From positions 33,123,435-33,187,434 of the forward strand of contig NC_080541.1 in assembly GCF_028640845.1 (NCBI RefSeq): 64,000 nucleotides of DNA. Reading direction: 5' to 3'. A program made the translations under genes and the position numbers. The DNA comes from Ahaetulla prasina (Eukaryota; Chordata; Lepidosauria; Squamata; Colubridae). Shown piece after piece: positions 11,242-23,749 of this stretch. How positions within the stretch are numbered: position 1 is the stretch's first letter; every line of letters starts with the position of its first letter. The notes under the pieces are model-generated. The model was not told the DNA's origin, made no database searches, and worked only from the letters and a program-made list of their open reading frames with translations.

Positions 11242-12421
11242 GGGGGTGAGTGGGAGAGAGCATGCAAAGTATTCTTGATGAATATTACCATATTCAGCTT
11301 GGAAAAGCAAAACAAAGCAATCCCCCAAAAGGTTACCATCAATGAAGCATTAATGAGTCAACAAGCATTTTAGACATTTCCAACTTGTAGAATAAATGGA
11401 AATTTTATGGGGGGGGGGGAGTATGAAGCCTGAAGATTTTATTTCATCTAAAGTCTCGATTCTGAGTTTTAAAGACCCTGCTAGTTCTTCTCTTTCCTGC
11501 TCTCACTTTCCACCTCTCTGTTGTAAGACTAAAGTACAGATGGGTCTCATAATTTCAACCCAAGAGTGACTTGTGAATGCTTGGACAACAGAAGTGAGAA
11601 GCAAAGCCAAATGCTTCTAACTTACAACTCCTCCAGAGGCAAATCTCTGACAGAGTTATGGTGGGTGCCCCAAACTAACCTTGTAGTGATAGCATCAATC
11701 AAGCACAAGTTTCCACATTGTAACTGAAGGGAAACAAAAGATTAGGAAAATTCTTTGGGGTGTACTAATGAATAAGTCAGTGAAAATTTCAAGACATTTT
11801 TGCCAGTGGAAAATTCCTAGCCTATAATGCAAACTGAGACACTTAATCAAGAGAAAAACAAGACAAACTCATGAGAGACCATCTTTTGCCCCAGAAAGAT
11901 AGTTTACAGGACTTTGTTTTGTTTAATCTAGTCTAGATAGCTTATAAGTAGTTTGTAGACTGCAACTTTTCCCCATTGCTACATATTTGTTTCCACTTTT
12001 TGACTCTCAGTTATAAAGGATGAATCAATGGAGGGTGATTATCTTTTAAGTATAAACTCATGGAGACATTTGGCAGCCTAGAATCAAAATTCTAGATTTA
12101 CAAGACTCTTCAATAGCAAGGTAAAAATCAGTGGAAAGTGATAAATTTCTTTGCCTTGAAAAATTTAGATCAGCTATTTTCTTATGACACTGTAGATCCA
12201 GAAGACACAAATTCTTTGAACATGTACTGATTTCCTCTCATTCTTTACTCAATTACCTCTTCAAATCATATTTTCTGTAAGGCAGATTGTTTGCCTTAAT
12301 CGCCAATTGTAATGAAATTATTTTTTAAAAATGAACAAGGAAGCAAAAGAAATTAGGAATTTCCTGGAAGGATCGTGTTTGGCAGAATTTGTATCCCCAG
12401 AGATATTGAAGTAAATGTAGT
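11242..12421. other. No recognisable feature
   Basis: Unique AT-rich sequence; a G9 run lies near 11411. Confidence 0.5.
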
Positions 12422-12870
12422 TGCCCATTATTCATGGCACCTGAGCCAATACATGACTTCACCCAGCAGTTTCATGTAGATGTTAAATAGTAGTGGGAAG
12501 AATGTTGAGCCCAGAGGCATCTTTGCCAAACAAAGGCCTAGATCTGGGCCCCTCCACTCCACTCCAACAGGAAGAAATCCTTATTCCTAGCCCCTAAGTT
12601 AGGACAAGAAAAAAAATGACTGATGTTATTGAAGGCTTCTGAGAGGTCAAGGAGGACTTGGATAGATATGCTATCCCTATCCTTAGCCTACCAAAGATCA
12701 TCCACAACCAGAGCCCATCCCATCTCAGTACCTGACCTGTACCTAACTGAAAAGGGTTCAGATAACCTGTTTCCTCCAAGACCTTTGGAACTGCACGACT
12801 ACCACGTTTCTAAAAAGAAAGGTTGGAGACTGGAGAAAATTGTCTATTACAAATGAATCTGGCAATGACT
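12422..12870 (-). pseudogene. L2-clade LINE reverse transcriptase fragment, decayed
   Basis: The minus strand reads like the L2 RT core: a VLLDLSEAFNNI-like catalytic motif around 12660-12620 and, further on, sequence corresponding to FNIYMKLLGEV around 12490-12450. Stops and gaps break the frame. It lies in the opposite orientation to the L2 3' end that begins at 13122, so the two are separate insertions. Confidence 0.55.
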
Positions 12871-13121
12871 TCATGAGGAGAAGGCAAACCATGACTTCAT
12901 TTAAAGTGGTCAGAACCATCCTCTCCTACTACAAGCACTATGACTTGGATCCAACTACACTATATATAAACTGCAAGAAGACTTACCCCCACCAGGAAGG
13001 ACATAAGTCGATACATAAGGACTCAAAGCCCCAAGGACCCTGTCCATTTAATGAAGACCAAGAGGCTCAAATTCGTCCAAACAAAAAGAAAAACAAAACC
13101 TGGGTAAAAGTGTGCCTTAAT

Positions 13122-13987
13122 TCCATCGCTGACTGTTGGGGGCGAATCATTGGCCCCTAGGGAGGGGGTCCGCAACTTAGGCATTCTCCTGGATGTACGG
13201 CTGTCTTTAGAAGAGCTTATGATGGCCGTCGCCAGGGGAGCTTTTTATCAGGTTCACCTGATACGCCAGTTGCGTCCCTTCCTAGACCGGGATTCTCTAT
13301 GCACGGTCACTCATGCCCTTGTCACTTCCCGCCTGGACTACTGCAATGCTCTCTACATGGGGCTCCCCTTGAAGAGCACCAGAAGGCTCCAGCTGGTCCA
13401 GAATGCGGCTGCACGGGTAATAGAGGGAGCAACACAATGCTCCCATGTAACACCTCTCCTGCGCAAGCTGCACTGGTCTTCCGGGTGCAGTTCAAGGTGT
13501 TGGTGATCACCTTTAAAGCGCTCCATGGCATAGGACCAGGTTATTTACGGGACCGCCTACTGCCACCAATAGCCTCCCACCGACCTGTGCGCTCCCATAG
13601 GGAGGGCCCCCTCCGGGTGCCATCAGTCAAACAATGTCGACTGGTGACCCCCAGGGGGAGGGCCTTCTCTGTGGTGGCTCCTGCCCTTTGGAATGAGCTG
13701 CCTCCAGGGTTGCGGCAACTGCCTGACCTCCGGACCTTCAAACGCGAGCTTAAAACCTTTTTATTTCACCATGCGGGCCTGGCCTAACATAATTTTAAAA
13801 GTGGGGGTTTTATTAGGGTTTTATTATAGTTTTAACTCATTTTGGCCAAATTAGAATCAGATTTTTAAAATGTTTTAATTTTTGTCTACGTTGTTTTATT
13901 CTGGCTGTAAACCGCCCTGAGTCCTCCGGGAGAAGGGCGGTATAGAAATCAAATCAAATCAAATTAATTAATTAATTAATAAAAATC
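13122..13987 (+). pseudogene. L2-clade LINE ORF2 C-terminus and 3' UTR
   Basis: It encodes the C-terminal part of an L2-type ORF2: GVRNLGILLDVRLS, SRLDYCNALYMGLPL, LQLVQNAAARVI, then FRVQFKVLVITFKALHG, GPGYLRDRLLPP and ALWNELPPGLRQLPDLRTF. A small deletion near 13480 shifts the frame. The 3' UTR ends in the hairpin-like ACCGCCCTGAG...GGGCGGTATAGAAAT followed by AAATC and AATT units. AATTCCA occurs just before 13122 and again after the tail, a plausible short TSD. The catalytic RT motifs lie upstream and are absent. Confidence 0.85.
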
Positions 13988-14744
13988 AATTCCACAGGAT
14001 CTAACAGCCAGAATCCCACTTTGGATAAAACCCAATGACTTCATCCATCTCATGCCTAAAACAGTCTTCAGAGCAACCCTGCAAGGAATGGTAGCTGAAT
14101 ACCTACAGACATATTAGAACAGAGAAACAGGAGGAGTCTCAGCACCACTCCTGACTAACCAAATATATTAAAAGACAAAAGTTTTCCTAAGCTGCAGCTC
14201 ACTTCCTCAGAATGAGTAACTGGATTGATGCTGGTTTAAATTGAAATGAGATGGAGTAAGGGAGGGAGGGGAGGACAGGTTGATTGTGGAGATGTGGGTT
14301 ATACAGAATATGGAAAAGATTACAAATATCTTATCAATTAACAATTTCACTGTGTTTAAAAACCCCAACATTTTTTCCCAAACCTTTCCAATACAATGAT
14401 TAGCAGTCCAGTTCCAATTGCCACTCTGTTCTTTGGAAATAATAGTGAAAAACACCATAAGAGCTATAACATTTGAGGCAAATTCTTATCTCTCTCTGTC
14501 TCATGTTCACTGTGCCAGCTGAACAATATTACCGGTACTTCTTCTTTTGACTTGTCACACAGCAGCCGCAAGATCAATTCACTTGCATGATGACTGATCT
14601 GCTTCTGTTGTTGCTCAATCTCTGGGTGTGCAAATCTTCTACCACATTGAGGGTTTCCAGGTACACATCACTACTGCTGTACACCAGAGTGGCCATCACC
14701 TCATCACTATCGTCATTGTTGCCACCAAAATGCAGGCACAGTCA
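13988..14744. other. No recognisable feature
   Basis: Unique DNA, AT-rich, no repeat family or coding motif identified. Confidence 0.5.
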
Positions 14745-15455
14745 GCTTGGAATGGCCAGCTCACTGCCTCCAGCTTGCCTCTGCCAACTCACCTCTGCCA
14801 AGTCATTGCAAGACAACTCAATGTGGACAATTCACTGTGGGGACAATTTGCTGCTGTCAGCCAGGAAAAGAGGGGTGGGCAGGCAAATGAGCGGGTGGGC
14901 AGAGTGCAGATTCTAATTTTCACACACTCTCATCACTGTCACTGCCACCATGCCAAGCTCCGGGCTGTTCAGAGTTCAGGCTGTTTGATGGTGGCAGAGG
15001 GTGCTGGGAAGGCAGCAGTTGCCAGGCACATCCAATTTCCACACCCTCCACTGCCACTGCCAAACAGCCTGAACACAACGCTGCTGCTGAACAGCCTGAA
15101 CTCCAAACAAGCAGATGCTGGAGTTCAGCATAGTAGCAGCAGTGGGGTGTGTGAAAATGGGAAGCACCCAGCCACTGCCATCACCCTCTGCATTCTAGCC
15201 ATCCACTTGCCCACTGGCTCTTCCTCTGGTGGGAAGCCCCCAGCAACCACTGCTGCTGCTCTGCACTCCGCCCGCCTGCTTCCTTGCCCACCCACCTGGC
15301 TCTCCCTCTGGCTGCTCACAATGAGCTGTCCCCATGGTGAATTGGCCATATTGAGTTGTCCTGTGATGACTTGGCAGTGGTTTAGTTGGCAGAGGCAACT
15401 TGGCAGTGGTGAGCTGGCCTGGCGGCATGTTCTGGCAGCATCAAGCTGGCCATAC
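14745..15455. mobile_element. Large GC-richer inverted-repeat (foldback) structure
   Basis: The left arm (14745-14909) and right arm (15261-15455) are inverted copies: each contains GGCCAGCTCA, CCTCTGCCAACT, GCCAAGTCAT and GACAACTCAAT in complement, and the GGGTGGGCA...GAGTGCAG section. The loop (14910-15260) has a second, smaller inverted repeat around CAGCCTGAAC/GTTCAGGCTG. The region is much richer in C and G than its surroundings, which lowers stop frequency and gives a 276-residue frame at 14628-15458. That frame has no domain. I infer a foldback transposon; no TSD was found. Confidence 0.6.
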
Positions 15456-15660
15456 TGAATTATCCTAGACCCTACTAAGGTGGCCCCTTCTTTTTCTGCT
15501 AATCATCCCAGCATGACTGACTTTTTGAGTGAGGCAACTTGCATGACATGGCCAAAGTAGCCTTTGTTTCGCAATCTTAACTTCAAGTGATATTTTCAGT
15601 AGCCATCATTTCATTTCACCAGTAGTTTAAACTAATAAGACTAATGAAACCTCATCAAAA

Positions 15661-15930
15661 GGGTCTTTGAGTGGCTCAGACTGCTAAGACAGTCTGTTAT
15701 TAACAGCAGCTGCTTGCAATTACTGCAGGTTCAAGTCCCACCAGGCCCAAGGTTGACTCAGCCTTCCATCCTTTATAAGGTAGGTAAAATGAGGACCCAG
15801 ATTGTTGGGGGGGGACAATAAGTTGACTTTATATATAATATACAAATGGATGAAGACTATTGCTTAACACATTGTAAGCCGCCCTGAGTCTTCGGAGACG
15901 GGTGGGATATAAATGCAAATTTAAAAAAAT
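15661..15930 (+). mobile_element. tRNA-derived SINE with L2-like tail
   Basis: An A-box-like GTGGCTCAGACTG lies near the start, with a B box GGTTCAAGTCC (about 15728). Then CCCAAGGTTGACTCAGCC, GAGGACCCAGATTGTTGGGG and a tail GCCGCCCTGAGTCTTCGGAG...GGATATAAAT. The tail matches the 3' end of the L2 copies at 13122, 31195 and 62330. Further copies are at 49944 and 54746. Confidence 0.88.
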
Positions 15931-17787
15931 TGCTTCATCGTTTACTACTACCTTGTCCCAGAACTCTGCCTGGCTTTTGTTGACCTGAAATTTTGAGCAA
16001 TATTGATACCTATGTGTACATGTCATTTTTTTAAAAAAAATCTAATTAGGAACATAGAAAGCTGATTAGGTATAGTATCGACCAAGAGACACTCCAGAGA
16101 AAACATTCTTCCAATGATTGTTTTTATTTTTGGTTTTGCTTTGTTATTTTGTGTTTTGTTTTTGGAGGAGAAAATTATCATGAGCCATACAAGAAATTCA
16201 GAGCAATAGTCCACAATGTGTTTCTTTTTTTTCACAGAGGGTACCGCTAAAGAAAATCTTCTCTAATAAATTTCAGCTCCATTTAATGATGGGTCCAGCT
16301 TTGAAACCAATGTACCTTCTCTGAGCTCAATACTTTGACTTCATTCCACAGGCAACCCGTGGGCTTCAGCTGTTGATGACCTTGCTTCTGAAAGAGGTCC
16401 TTTGACACTCAAAACATCATACATACCTCACATGAAGAATAAGGTAGAGACAGAAGAACTGACAGAGGCTATACTGGGGCCCAATTATCATTTAGTGTTA
16501 ATTTTGAACTTGAGTAATTGTGGATAGATTGGTGGTCCCTACACATCTGTGGGGTACAAGATCAGAAAATGCTGTTTTATCTTAACCTGGTGACTGGCAC
16601 GTGAACAGGTTCCCAGACAGTATGATAATGAAAACTGACAGCAGCTACTATTACAAATTATAGAACAATGGAAAGGGAATCTGTAGTGCCTTGGTCAGCT
16701 GCTCAAGCATGACAAGTCAATCAGAAAGAGAAAAAGAAAATCAGTCTGGTTGCAAAATTCTCCACAGTCTGGTATAAGAGCACCACGGTGTTCTGGGGGC
16801 ATTATTATTCTGGAAGGAAGGAAGGCTTGGAGCTGAGATGTTGACTTTGAGTTCCCAGCATTAAGAAAATGGCTCACAGTTTTGGAATCTCTGAACTTTT
16901 GCCATTGGGCAGCCTAGCTTGCTTGGGTGAGAATGATTGTGATGTCCAGGCGGGGTGGGGGCGAGGGGAGGAAAAGAGCAGTAACAATACCCCATGTGAT
17001 AGTACCCTTGAAGTACACTCTTGGTAACTCTATTGTTCCCACTAACAGAATCTATTGGTCAGATCAGTGGATAAACATAAACTCATTCCCTTCTAATTCC
17101 TGCCCCCTAGTTGTCTTTCTTTTGGTACAGTTGCTTTCAAGCACAAAGCAAATGGGTTTGCTGGATCACACAGGTTTAAACCACATGTACAAGGTGAAAA
17201 TATGTGATTGTGAGTGATATGCTGACAGTTTTGAACCTGTACTTGTATTCACCCTAAAGAGTGCTATTACATCTGTTATGCATTTAAAAAAAAACTTTTT
17301 ACTTGAATTTCTGGAAATATTTGAAGGGTTGAACCGTTCCAGTTTGCCTACATTTCCATATGTTAAAAAGAGCTGTAAGGGGAAAATAAGAATGTTGAGA
17401 TGTTCTTTCAGACGTTTTAAATGGGAAAGGAAAAATCCAGATATTTTCTACCTGATACAAATGAATCATTCACAAGAACAGTAGTGTAATGGTGATTTTT
17501 CCTGCTAAAGCATCTGAAATAGAAAATACAAAAAGGATTATTGTTATTTAACGTAATTATCATTACCATTAATCCCTAAAGAAAAAGGATGACAATTTAA
17601 GAGATTAATTCTTAGGACTAAACTGCACATGACATTAAGAATCATACTTGTATTCAGAATGTTGGTTTTTAAAATATGTAAGCAGTAGCATAATAGGTGT
17701 TTGCATTAATCATTAAGGGTTAAATTGCAACCTACGACCATCGTTTGTGTTGTAAATGTTGTACCTTTGATGAAAATTTTTTTTTCC
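15931..17787. other. No confirmed gene; weak candidate exon at 16352-16443
   Basis: Unique sequence. A pyrimidine-rich tract ending in CAG precedes 16352 and AAG|GTAGAG follows 16443. The 92 bases between are open (NPWASAVDDLASERGPLTLK...). I do not recognise the peptide and the frame stays open past the putative donor, so this may be chance. Confidence 0.25.
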
Positions 17788-17881
17788 TTTTATGTACACT
17801 GAGAGCATATGCACCAAAACAAATTCCTTGTGTGACCAATCACACTTGGAAACTTCTATTCTATTCTATTCTATTCTATTA
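17788..17881 (+). mobile_element. Snake1-type LINE 3' end with (TATTC)n tail
   Basis: TTTTATGTACACTGAGAGCA, then TGCACCAAAACAAATTCC, CAATCACACTTGG and five ATTCT units. It corresponds to the terminal ~90 bases of the element at 56607-58119. Confidence 0.88.
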
Positions 17882-19595
17882 TGTAGCAGGGATTCTGTTT
17901 TCTACTACAGTTTTTAAAAAAAATATATTCCAATTTGTTAACAGAATTGGGGCCATTAGGAAACATCCACCTGACTGTTTCTTCTACCAAGTTTTTCTAT
18001 TCAATCTTTATTTTGAGTTCATTTTAGTCATTTCTAAATAAAATTATTAACGTTTAATTGTTAAAAACATAATAGCGATCCTCCTTCTTTGTAGTCCTAG
18101 CACATTGGTTCTTGTCTTATTATTTTCAGATTCTTCCAGTTGACATAGATCATGAATTATTATTACAGAGTATTGCCACAAATGTACATTTTGTCACCAT
18201 GTATGTATGAATGGCTAACAGAAAAATTCTAAAGATACATCTAAATAAAAGTAAGTCCAATTGAATTCAGATGGGTTTATTCTTGGGTAAATGGATAATC
18301 GCTTGTCATCTAAAATCAATAAATAACAATAGCACTTAGGCTTATATACCCACTTCCTTATTTATCTCGAATATTTAAAATTACCCTTGAACAGTGGAAA
18401 TCAAGAAGCTATTTTTCTGCTTTGAGAAATGATATTGCTTCTTTAACATACAATAAAAACTGATTTCTCCAATATTTAAGCTTCTAGCGAAACACTGGCT
18501 ATATAAGCTTCAGACTCTGAATTAAAGATTAGGTTTCCCTTCAGGTAACCATTTCCAGACACTTTATCTGGTATATATCTTACAACTATACTCTATTTGT
18601 TACTGTACAGAGAAACACAATCCTTGCCTTATATTCCCAATGAAAAGCGATTTTTGCAGCATCTTGTCATCATTTCACAAATGCTGCTTTGAAGCCGTTT
18701 TGGATTCTGAAGTCTGTGAATCACAGCAAAGACTTAAGTGCACAACACCGTATTATTTACTCAGATGGGGTTAATTGTTGAATAAAAGAAAGGCCTCTTT
18801 CAGTTTACCTTTGTGCTATCTCTCTCACGCTGGATATGGAAGACAGGGAAGTCGATGATAAATATCAAACTAGCTGATTGGGAGCAAGGTCGGCTTTATT
18901 TGAAATATTGAACTTAATCCACAATCAGGAAATGTGGCCACTTGTATTACTGTTGCTGAAAGGAGAAAATGTTCTTTTATTGCAGCTTAACTTTACCATT
19001 GTATTTGGGAACCACTGCAGGTTTAGAGCGCAGTGAGGTAAATGCTGAAAGATGAACCAAGTTTGCCTTTTAACAAGAAAAATGGACACAATAGAAATCA
19101 AGATACTCCTACAATCAGTGTGGATGGTTTCTGCACAGAGTGTTTGTGAAAAGAACAAATCCTAAGAAGAACACATTTTACACTGAGATAATTACGAACA
19201 TCTGCACAAAATTTTCTTTCGGGGAAACATTTGTTGAAATGTGCAGAAATTTGGGAGTCTTACAGCTTGCCAGAAGAAAATGTGAATGAAAGGAGCTGCT
19301 GCTCAGAAAACTTTGTTTTCTTCCATAAAAGTTATTGGTATGCTTGGTAGTTATTTCACTATGAATATGGAGAAAGGATGGTGGTAACGTGCAAATGTAA
19401 TGAAAGTAATGGAAATAAGATCAATGTTTATCATTGTATGACTTTAATAAACAAACATCCATGTATCATGCATCAACACATGAGCAAAAATCCACATGTA
19501 CTAAAGGGAAGGAGAGAAAAATAGAAAAGACAAGCAAACAAAATACTCTTAATATGCTGAGAGATTGATTTCCTGACAGTTAGAATAATTAATTA
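17882..19595. other. No recognisable feature
   Basis: Unique AT-rich DNA. No open frame with motifs; a minus-strand frame at 18925-19158 is taken as chance. Confidence 0.5.
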
Positions 19596-19596
19596 T

Positions 19597-19731
19597 TAGA
19601 ATGATTTGCCTCCAGAGTATTCCAACACTGGAAATTTTAAAGAAGAGAATAGACAGTCTATAGGGCTTCCTGTTTGAGCAGGGGGTTAGATTAGAAGATC
19701 TCCAAGGTCCCTTCCAACTCTGTTATTCTGC
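19597..19731 (+). mobile_element. CR1 LINE 3' UTR fragment
   Basis: CAACACTGGAAATTTTAAAG, GGGGGTTAGATTAGAAGATC and CCAAGGTCCCTTCCAACTC are the sense counterparts of the minus-strand CR1 3' ends at 39708 and 40735. Only the non-coding end and a few ORF2 codons remain. Confidence 0.85.
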
Positions 19732-19994
19732 TGCTCATGCAAAATAATACAGACCTCTAGCCATGTTTATTGGATCATGAGCACGTGTAGGCTGACTGAA
19801 GCATAGACATGATAAGTTGCCACCACCTTATTTAAATTTGTTTCATGCATACAGTACAGCAAGGTAGTTGCTTCAACAAAATACAATCCAGACATTGAAG
19901 GGTTCTGGAAGGAAATACCATTGAGTTGCTTTACCTTCTGAGGCCAATCCATATTCTCAGCAAGAATACAGAGAAAAAAGAAAAGCTACTACAT

Positions 19995-20797
19995 AGAATA
20001 GAACAGAATAGAATTTTTGATTGGCCAAGTGTGATTGGACACACAACGAATTTATCTTGGTGCATATGCTTTCAGTGTACATAAAAGAAAAGATATGTTC
20101 ATCAAGAATTCTAAGATACAACACTTAATGATAGTCATAGGGTACAAATAAGCAATCAGGAAACAATATCAATATAAATCGTAAGGATACAAGAAACAAA
20201 GTTACAGTCCTACAGTCATAAGTGGAATGGGTTCCCATGGGGGATGGGAATTATGAGAAGATTAATAGTAGTGCAGATTTAGTAACTAGTTTAACAGTGT
20301 TGAGGGAATTATTTGTTTAGCAGAGTGATGGCATTCAGGAGAAAACTGTTCTTGTGTCTAGTTGTTCTGTTGTGCAGTGCTCTATAGCATCGTTTTGAGG
20401 GTAGGAGTTGAAGCAGTTTATGTCCAGGATGTGAGGGGTCTGTAAATATTTTCACAGCCCTCTTTTTGATTCATGCAGTATACAGGTCCTCAATGGAAGG
20501 CAGGTTGGTAGCAATTGTTTTTTCTGCAGTTCTAATTATCCTCTGAAGTCTGTATCTATCTTGTTGGGATGCAGAACCAAACCAGAAAGTTACAGAGGTG
20601 CAGATGACAGACTCAATAATTCCTCTGTAGAACTGGATCAGCAGCTCCTTGGGCAGTTTGAGCTTTCTGAGTTGGCGCAGAAAGAACATTCTTTGTTGTC
20701 CTTTTTTGATGACGTTTTTGATGTTAGCTGTCCATTTTAAATCTTGCGATATGGTAGAACCTAGAAATTTGAAGGTCTCTACTGTTGATCTTAGTAA
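19995..20797 (-). pseudogene. Snake1/CR1-L3-type LINE, 5'-truncated
   Basis: Minus-strand 20689-20471 encodes FFLRQLRKLKLPKELLIQFY, then WFGSASQQDRYRLQRIIRTA and NLPSIEDLYTA. This is the ORF2 region just downstream of the RT domain. It continues through GHKLLQLLPSK-like sequence and a 3' UTR to an AATAG tail at 19995. It is collinear with 57310-58080 on the plus strand. AAGCTACTA before the tail and AAGCTAATA after the other end may be the TSD (8 of 9). Confidence 0.88.
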
Positions 20798-22631
20798 GCT
20801 AATAAGAAATAAGAGAGAGAGGATTACAGCTATTGTTTTATTTTATTATTTAATTTTATTGTGAGGGGGATAGAGAGAGAAGACATTTAGATGTCACTAT
20901 CTTCGTTTTACAATGGTCTTCTATTATCCCACCATTTCTTACAACATTTTTCTTAGTGGATCAATGAAAAGAGAGGTGAAATGGTTGCCTTAAGGCTATA
21001 GCAATGATAGGAGTTCTCTGGAAGTATCTTGAAAGTAGATAAAACCCATTTATGAATGGGTCAAGACAGATCTCAATGCCATCTGGACATTTCTCTTGTC
21101 TTGAATGTTCAGACCTTTAGATATTAGAAATTATATTTAAATTCTAAATATAATGAGGGTGAATGCAGATGAATGTAGTGGCCCTCACTATTTCTCTCAC
21201 CTGACTTTTCTGCACTCACGGAAGAGAGTTGTCTAAAAGGAAAACTCACTTCATGTAGCTCCTAGTTTTCTCACTGTTTTGAGATTTATGCCCTTTGCTT
21301 GTATGGTAAATACAGATCAGGTTATGTTATGCTATGCAATGTTTGCACTTGGGAAAATGACTTCTACCATAATGTCTCACAAATGAACCTGACACTCTAG
21401 AGGGAAAATATAATCAGGAGCATATTTGGGGGAAGCTATAAAATGAATTCCTGGCATTGGAGTCCCTTCCCTGTAAAGTCCAATATATTTACAGAAAGTT
21501 TTTAAATCAAGTTCCTGTTTGGAAAAAAATAGGATTTTAGTAAACAAAAAAATCTGGCCATTCTCCGATGAAATTCATAAAAGCTATTAATGTCTTTTAC
21601 TGATCTACATTTCAAGACCTTTTAAAAAGAACAGCAAATTGGTTCTGGTGACAAAAGTGTTAAGTAAAGCAGGCTGATTAAGTTGACAACTTAATGACAG
21701 AAGGACTGACTTTGTCAGGTACAAAATAGCTGTTTATGAAGAGTCGTGCAACAATTTCATTCCAATCTCTAAGAGATGACATGCAGGGACACCTTGCCTT
21801 GTCCTAAGATCTGCTGCAAAAAATAAATGTCAAGAGTTTCTCTAAACAACAGCAGGGTTCAGACCATGTTAATTCAGAGGGATGACATTGCATAAAGCAA
21901 GGGCAACTACAGAAAAAGAACTACAGTTCTACAATTGCTAGGTGTCTCATCTGATTTGAAGTTATGAGTCTGTGAGGCAACAGCAGTCCATGGGTAAGCG
22001 TTTCGCAGTGGCATGCAGGCTGGGTGTGTAGTCATCCTCTTTCTATTGCCACTGACATGTGTTAATAGGAAAAAGAGCCAAGAAACAATGCAGGGGTTAT
22101 AATGATGTCTCAATCAAAAAGGAAACACGAGAGAGAGACAAAAAGGGATCAGGCCAAAATCCAAGAAGCACCTGAAGTAGGGAAATGTCTCTGTGGAGAT
22201 TGAATAGCAGGACTAACGCAGCTATTTCCATCCCCAAGACCCTTTCTAATGTCTTGGCAGAAACCATGCCAAGGCATTTGCCCATTCCCATTCCATTACA
22301 TTTTTGACGCTAGTGAGGGAAGCCAGTAAAAACTGTTGAGGGTAAGCCAGTCATTAATTTGGCACCTGTTGCCAGTATTCTTGTCTTGGAATACCTGTTG
22401 CAGGTCAGAAAGTGATAAAGAGCTGAAAGAATGTTAAAGCAAAGGAGGTCTCTCTCAGAAGAACTTTTGAATCTACTGTTACTGATCCCTGGAGCTCCAG
22501 CTGTGCATTTTATTCATCCAAAAGTTTGTTCAGAAGCCAACATCTATTCAGTATCCTTGACTGAAGAAGCAAAGAGATGGATCTAGTGCACTTAAGGGAG
22601 GTTTCCAAAATTTGGTCAGACTATGAAACTG

Positions 22632-22633
<2 letters not shown>
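20798..22633. other. No recognisable feature
   Basis: Unique AT-rich DNA. A TTTTATTTTATTATTTAATTTTATT stretch near 20836 is low complexity. Confidence 0.5.

Positions 22634-22667
<34 letters not shown>
22634..22667. repeat. (GT)n dinucleotide repeat
   Basis: About 17 GT units. Confidence 0.97.
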
Positions 22668-22669
<2 letters not shown>

Positions 22670-22968
22670 TGCTATGCTGTGATTATCACAAAAATAAAAT
22701 TTGCACTAACTAAGCTCAGACCTTGTGCTGAAGACAAATAAAGTAGATTTATTTAATCTGAATTTCATTTTAGGCTGCACGTAGCACATTATGCTAAATT
22801 GCCTCTGTGCTTGGAAGGGCTAGCAGATGAAATCCAAGTCCTTAATAAATAACCTCATGAGATTTATGGGGAAGGGAACATAACTGATGGGAATACTGTA
22901 AAAACACATTGCATAATGTTGCAGTCTTTTAATCATTCTTTTAACAGTGTATGAGATAAAAGTATTTT

Positions 22969-22986
22969 TAATAATAAAGCATAATT
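22969..22986. repeat. Target-site duplication, left, of the L1
   Basis: TAATAATAAAGCATAATT here is repeated exactly at 28881-28898. The two copies bracket the L1 and prove that 22987-28880 is one insertion. Confidence 0.93.
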
Positions 22987-23749
22987 GGGGGCGTGGCCAT
23001 GACCGTGGTGGGGTAAGGACCTTTCCTTCACTTCACAGGGCTTATTAATGAAGATTTATGAGAATTTATGCCGTTTGGAATGCACTGTTATGGATGAAAG
23101 TTAATAAATCATGAAGTGAAAGTGTTAACAGCCCAGCAGATTGAATTTAAAACTGGTAGGTCATCTGAAATGGCTTGAATTAAGGAGTTTCTACAGCGTG
23201 GGATGACCGAGCCGACCGGCAGACACGATAAGTTGGAATAAATTGCTGTGTTTTGTTTTTCTAAAATTAACTATCGTGTTCTGTGTTAAAAAAAAATTTT
23301 TTTTCTATTGCTGAGGCTAAGGAGTGAATATTAAGGACTGAATCTGATAATGAGAAGAATTTAATTGAAGAGAAGAGAAACTGACCTTTTGTTGGATTGT
23401 TTAGCAGCAAGAGGATTTTACTGGGTGGATAATTTTTTCTTTATTTTTTTTTTCTCTTGAGAGCAAATTAATAGCTTGTTTATATTACAGGAAAAAAAGG
23501 ATTCTGTTTCGAAGTTTAAGTTGCTTTGTTTTCCTTTCTGCTTTGCTGACGTGGAGGAAAAATGGCGCTGATTAATGTTAGCTGTGAGGTTCTGTGTTTC
23601 TTTGTGGAGTATCCTTGAACTTGAGAGATAACAGTGCAAATAAGCCGCTTCGCTTCAATTAAAAGACTGCCGTCCTTTGATCTTCACTAAGACCCTCTGT
23701 AAAATTGGTTTGGAATCCTAGTTTGGGAAATTTTTTGGTTTTTTTCAAA

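Noticed and set aside
14628..15458. 276-residue frame as a protein gene
   Set aside because: It spans both arms of an inverted repeat, is of low complexity and has no domain; GC-rich composition explains the lack of stops.
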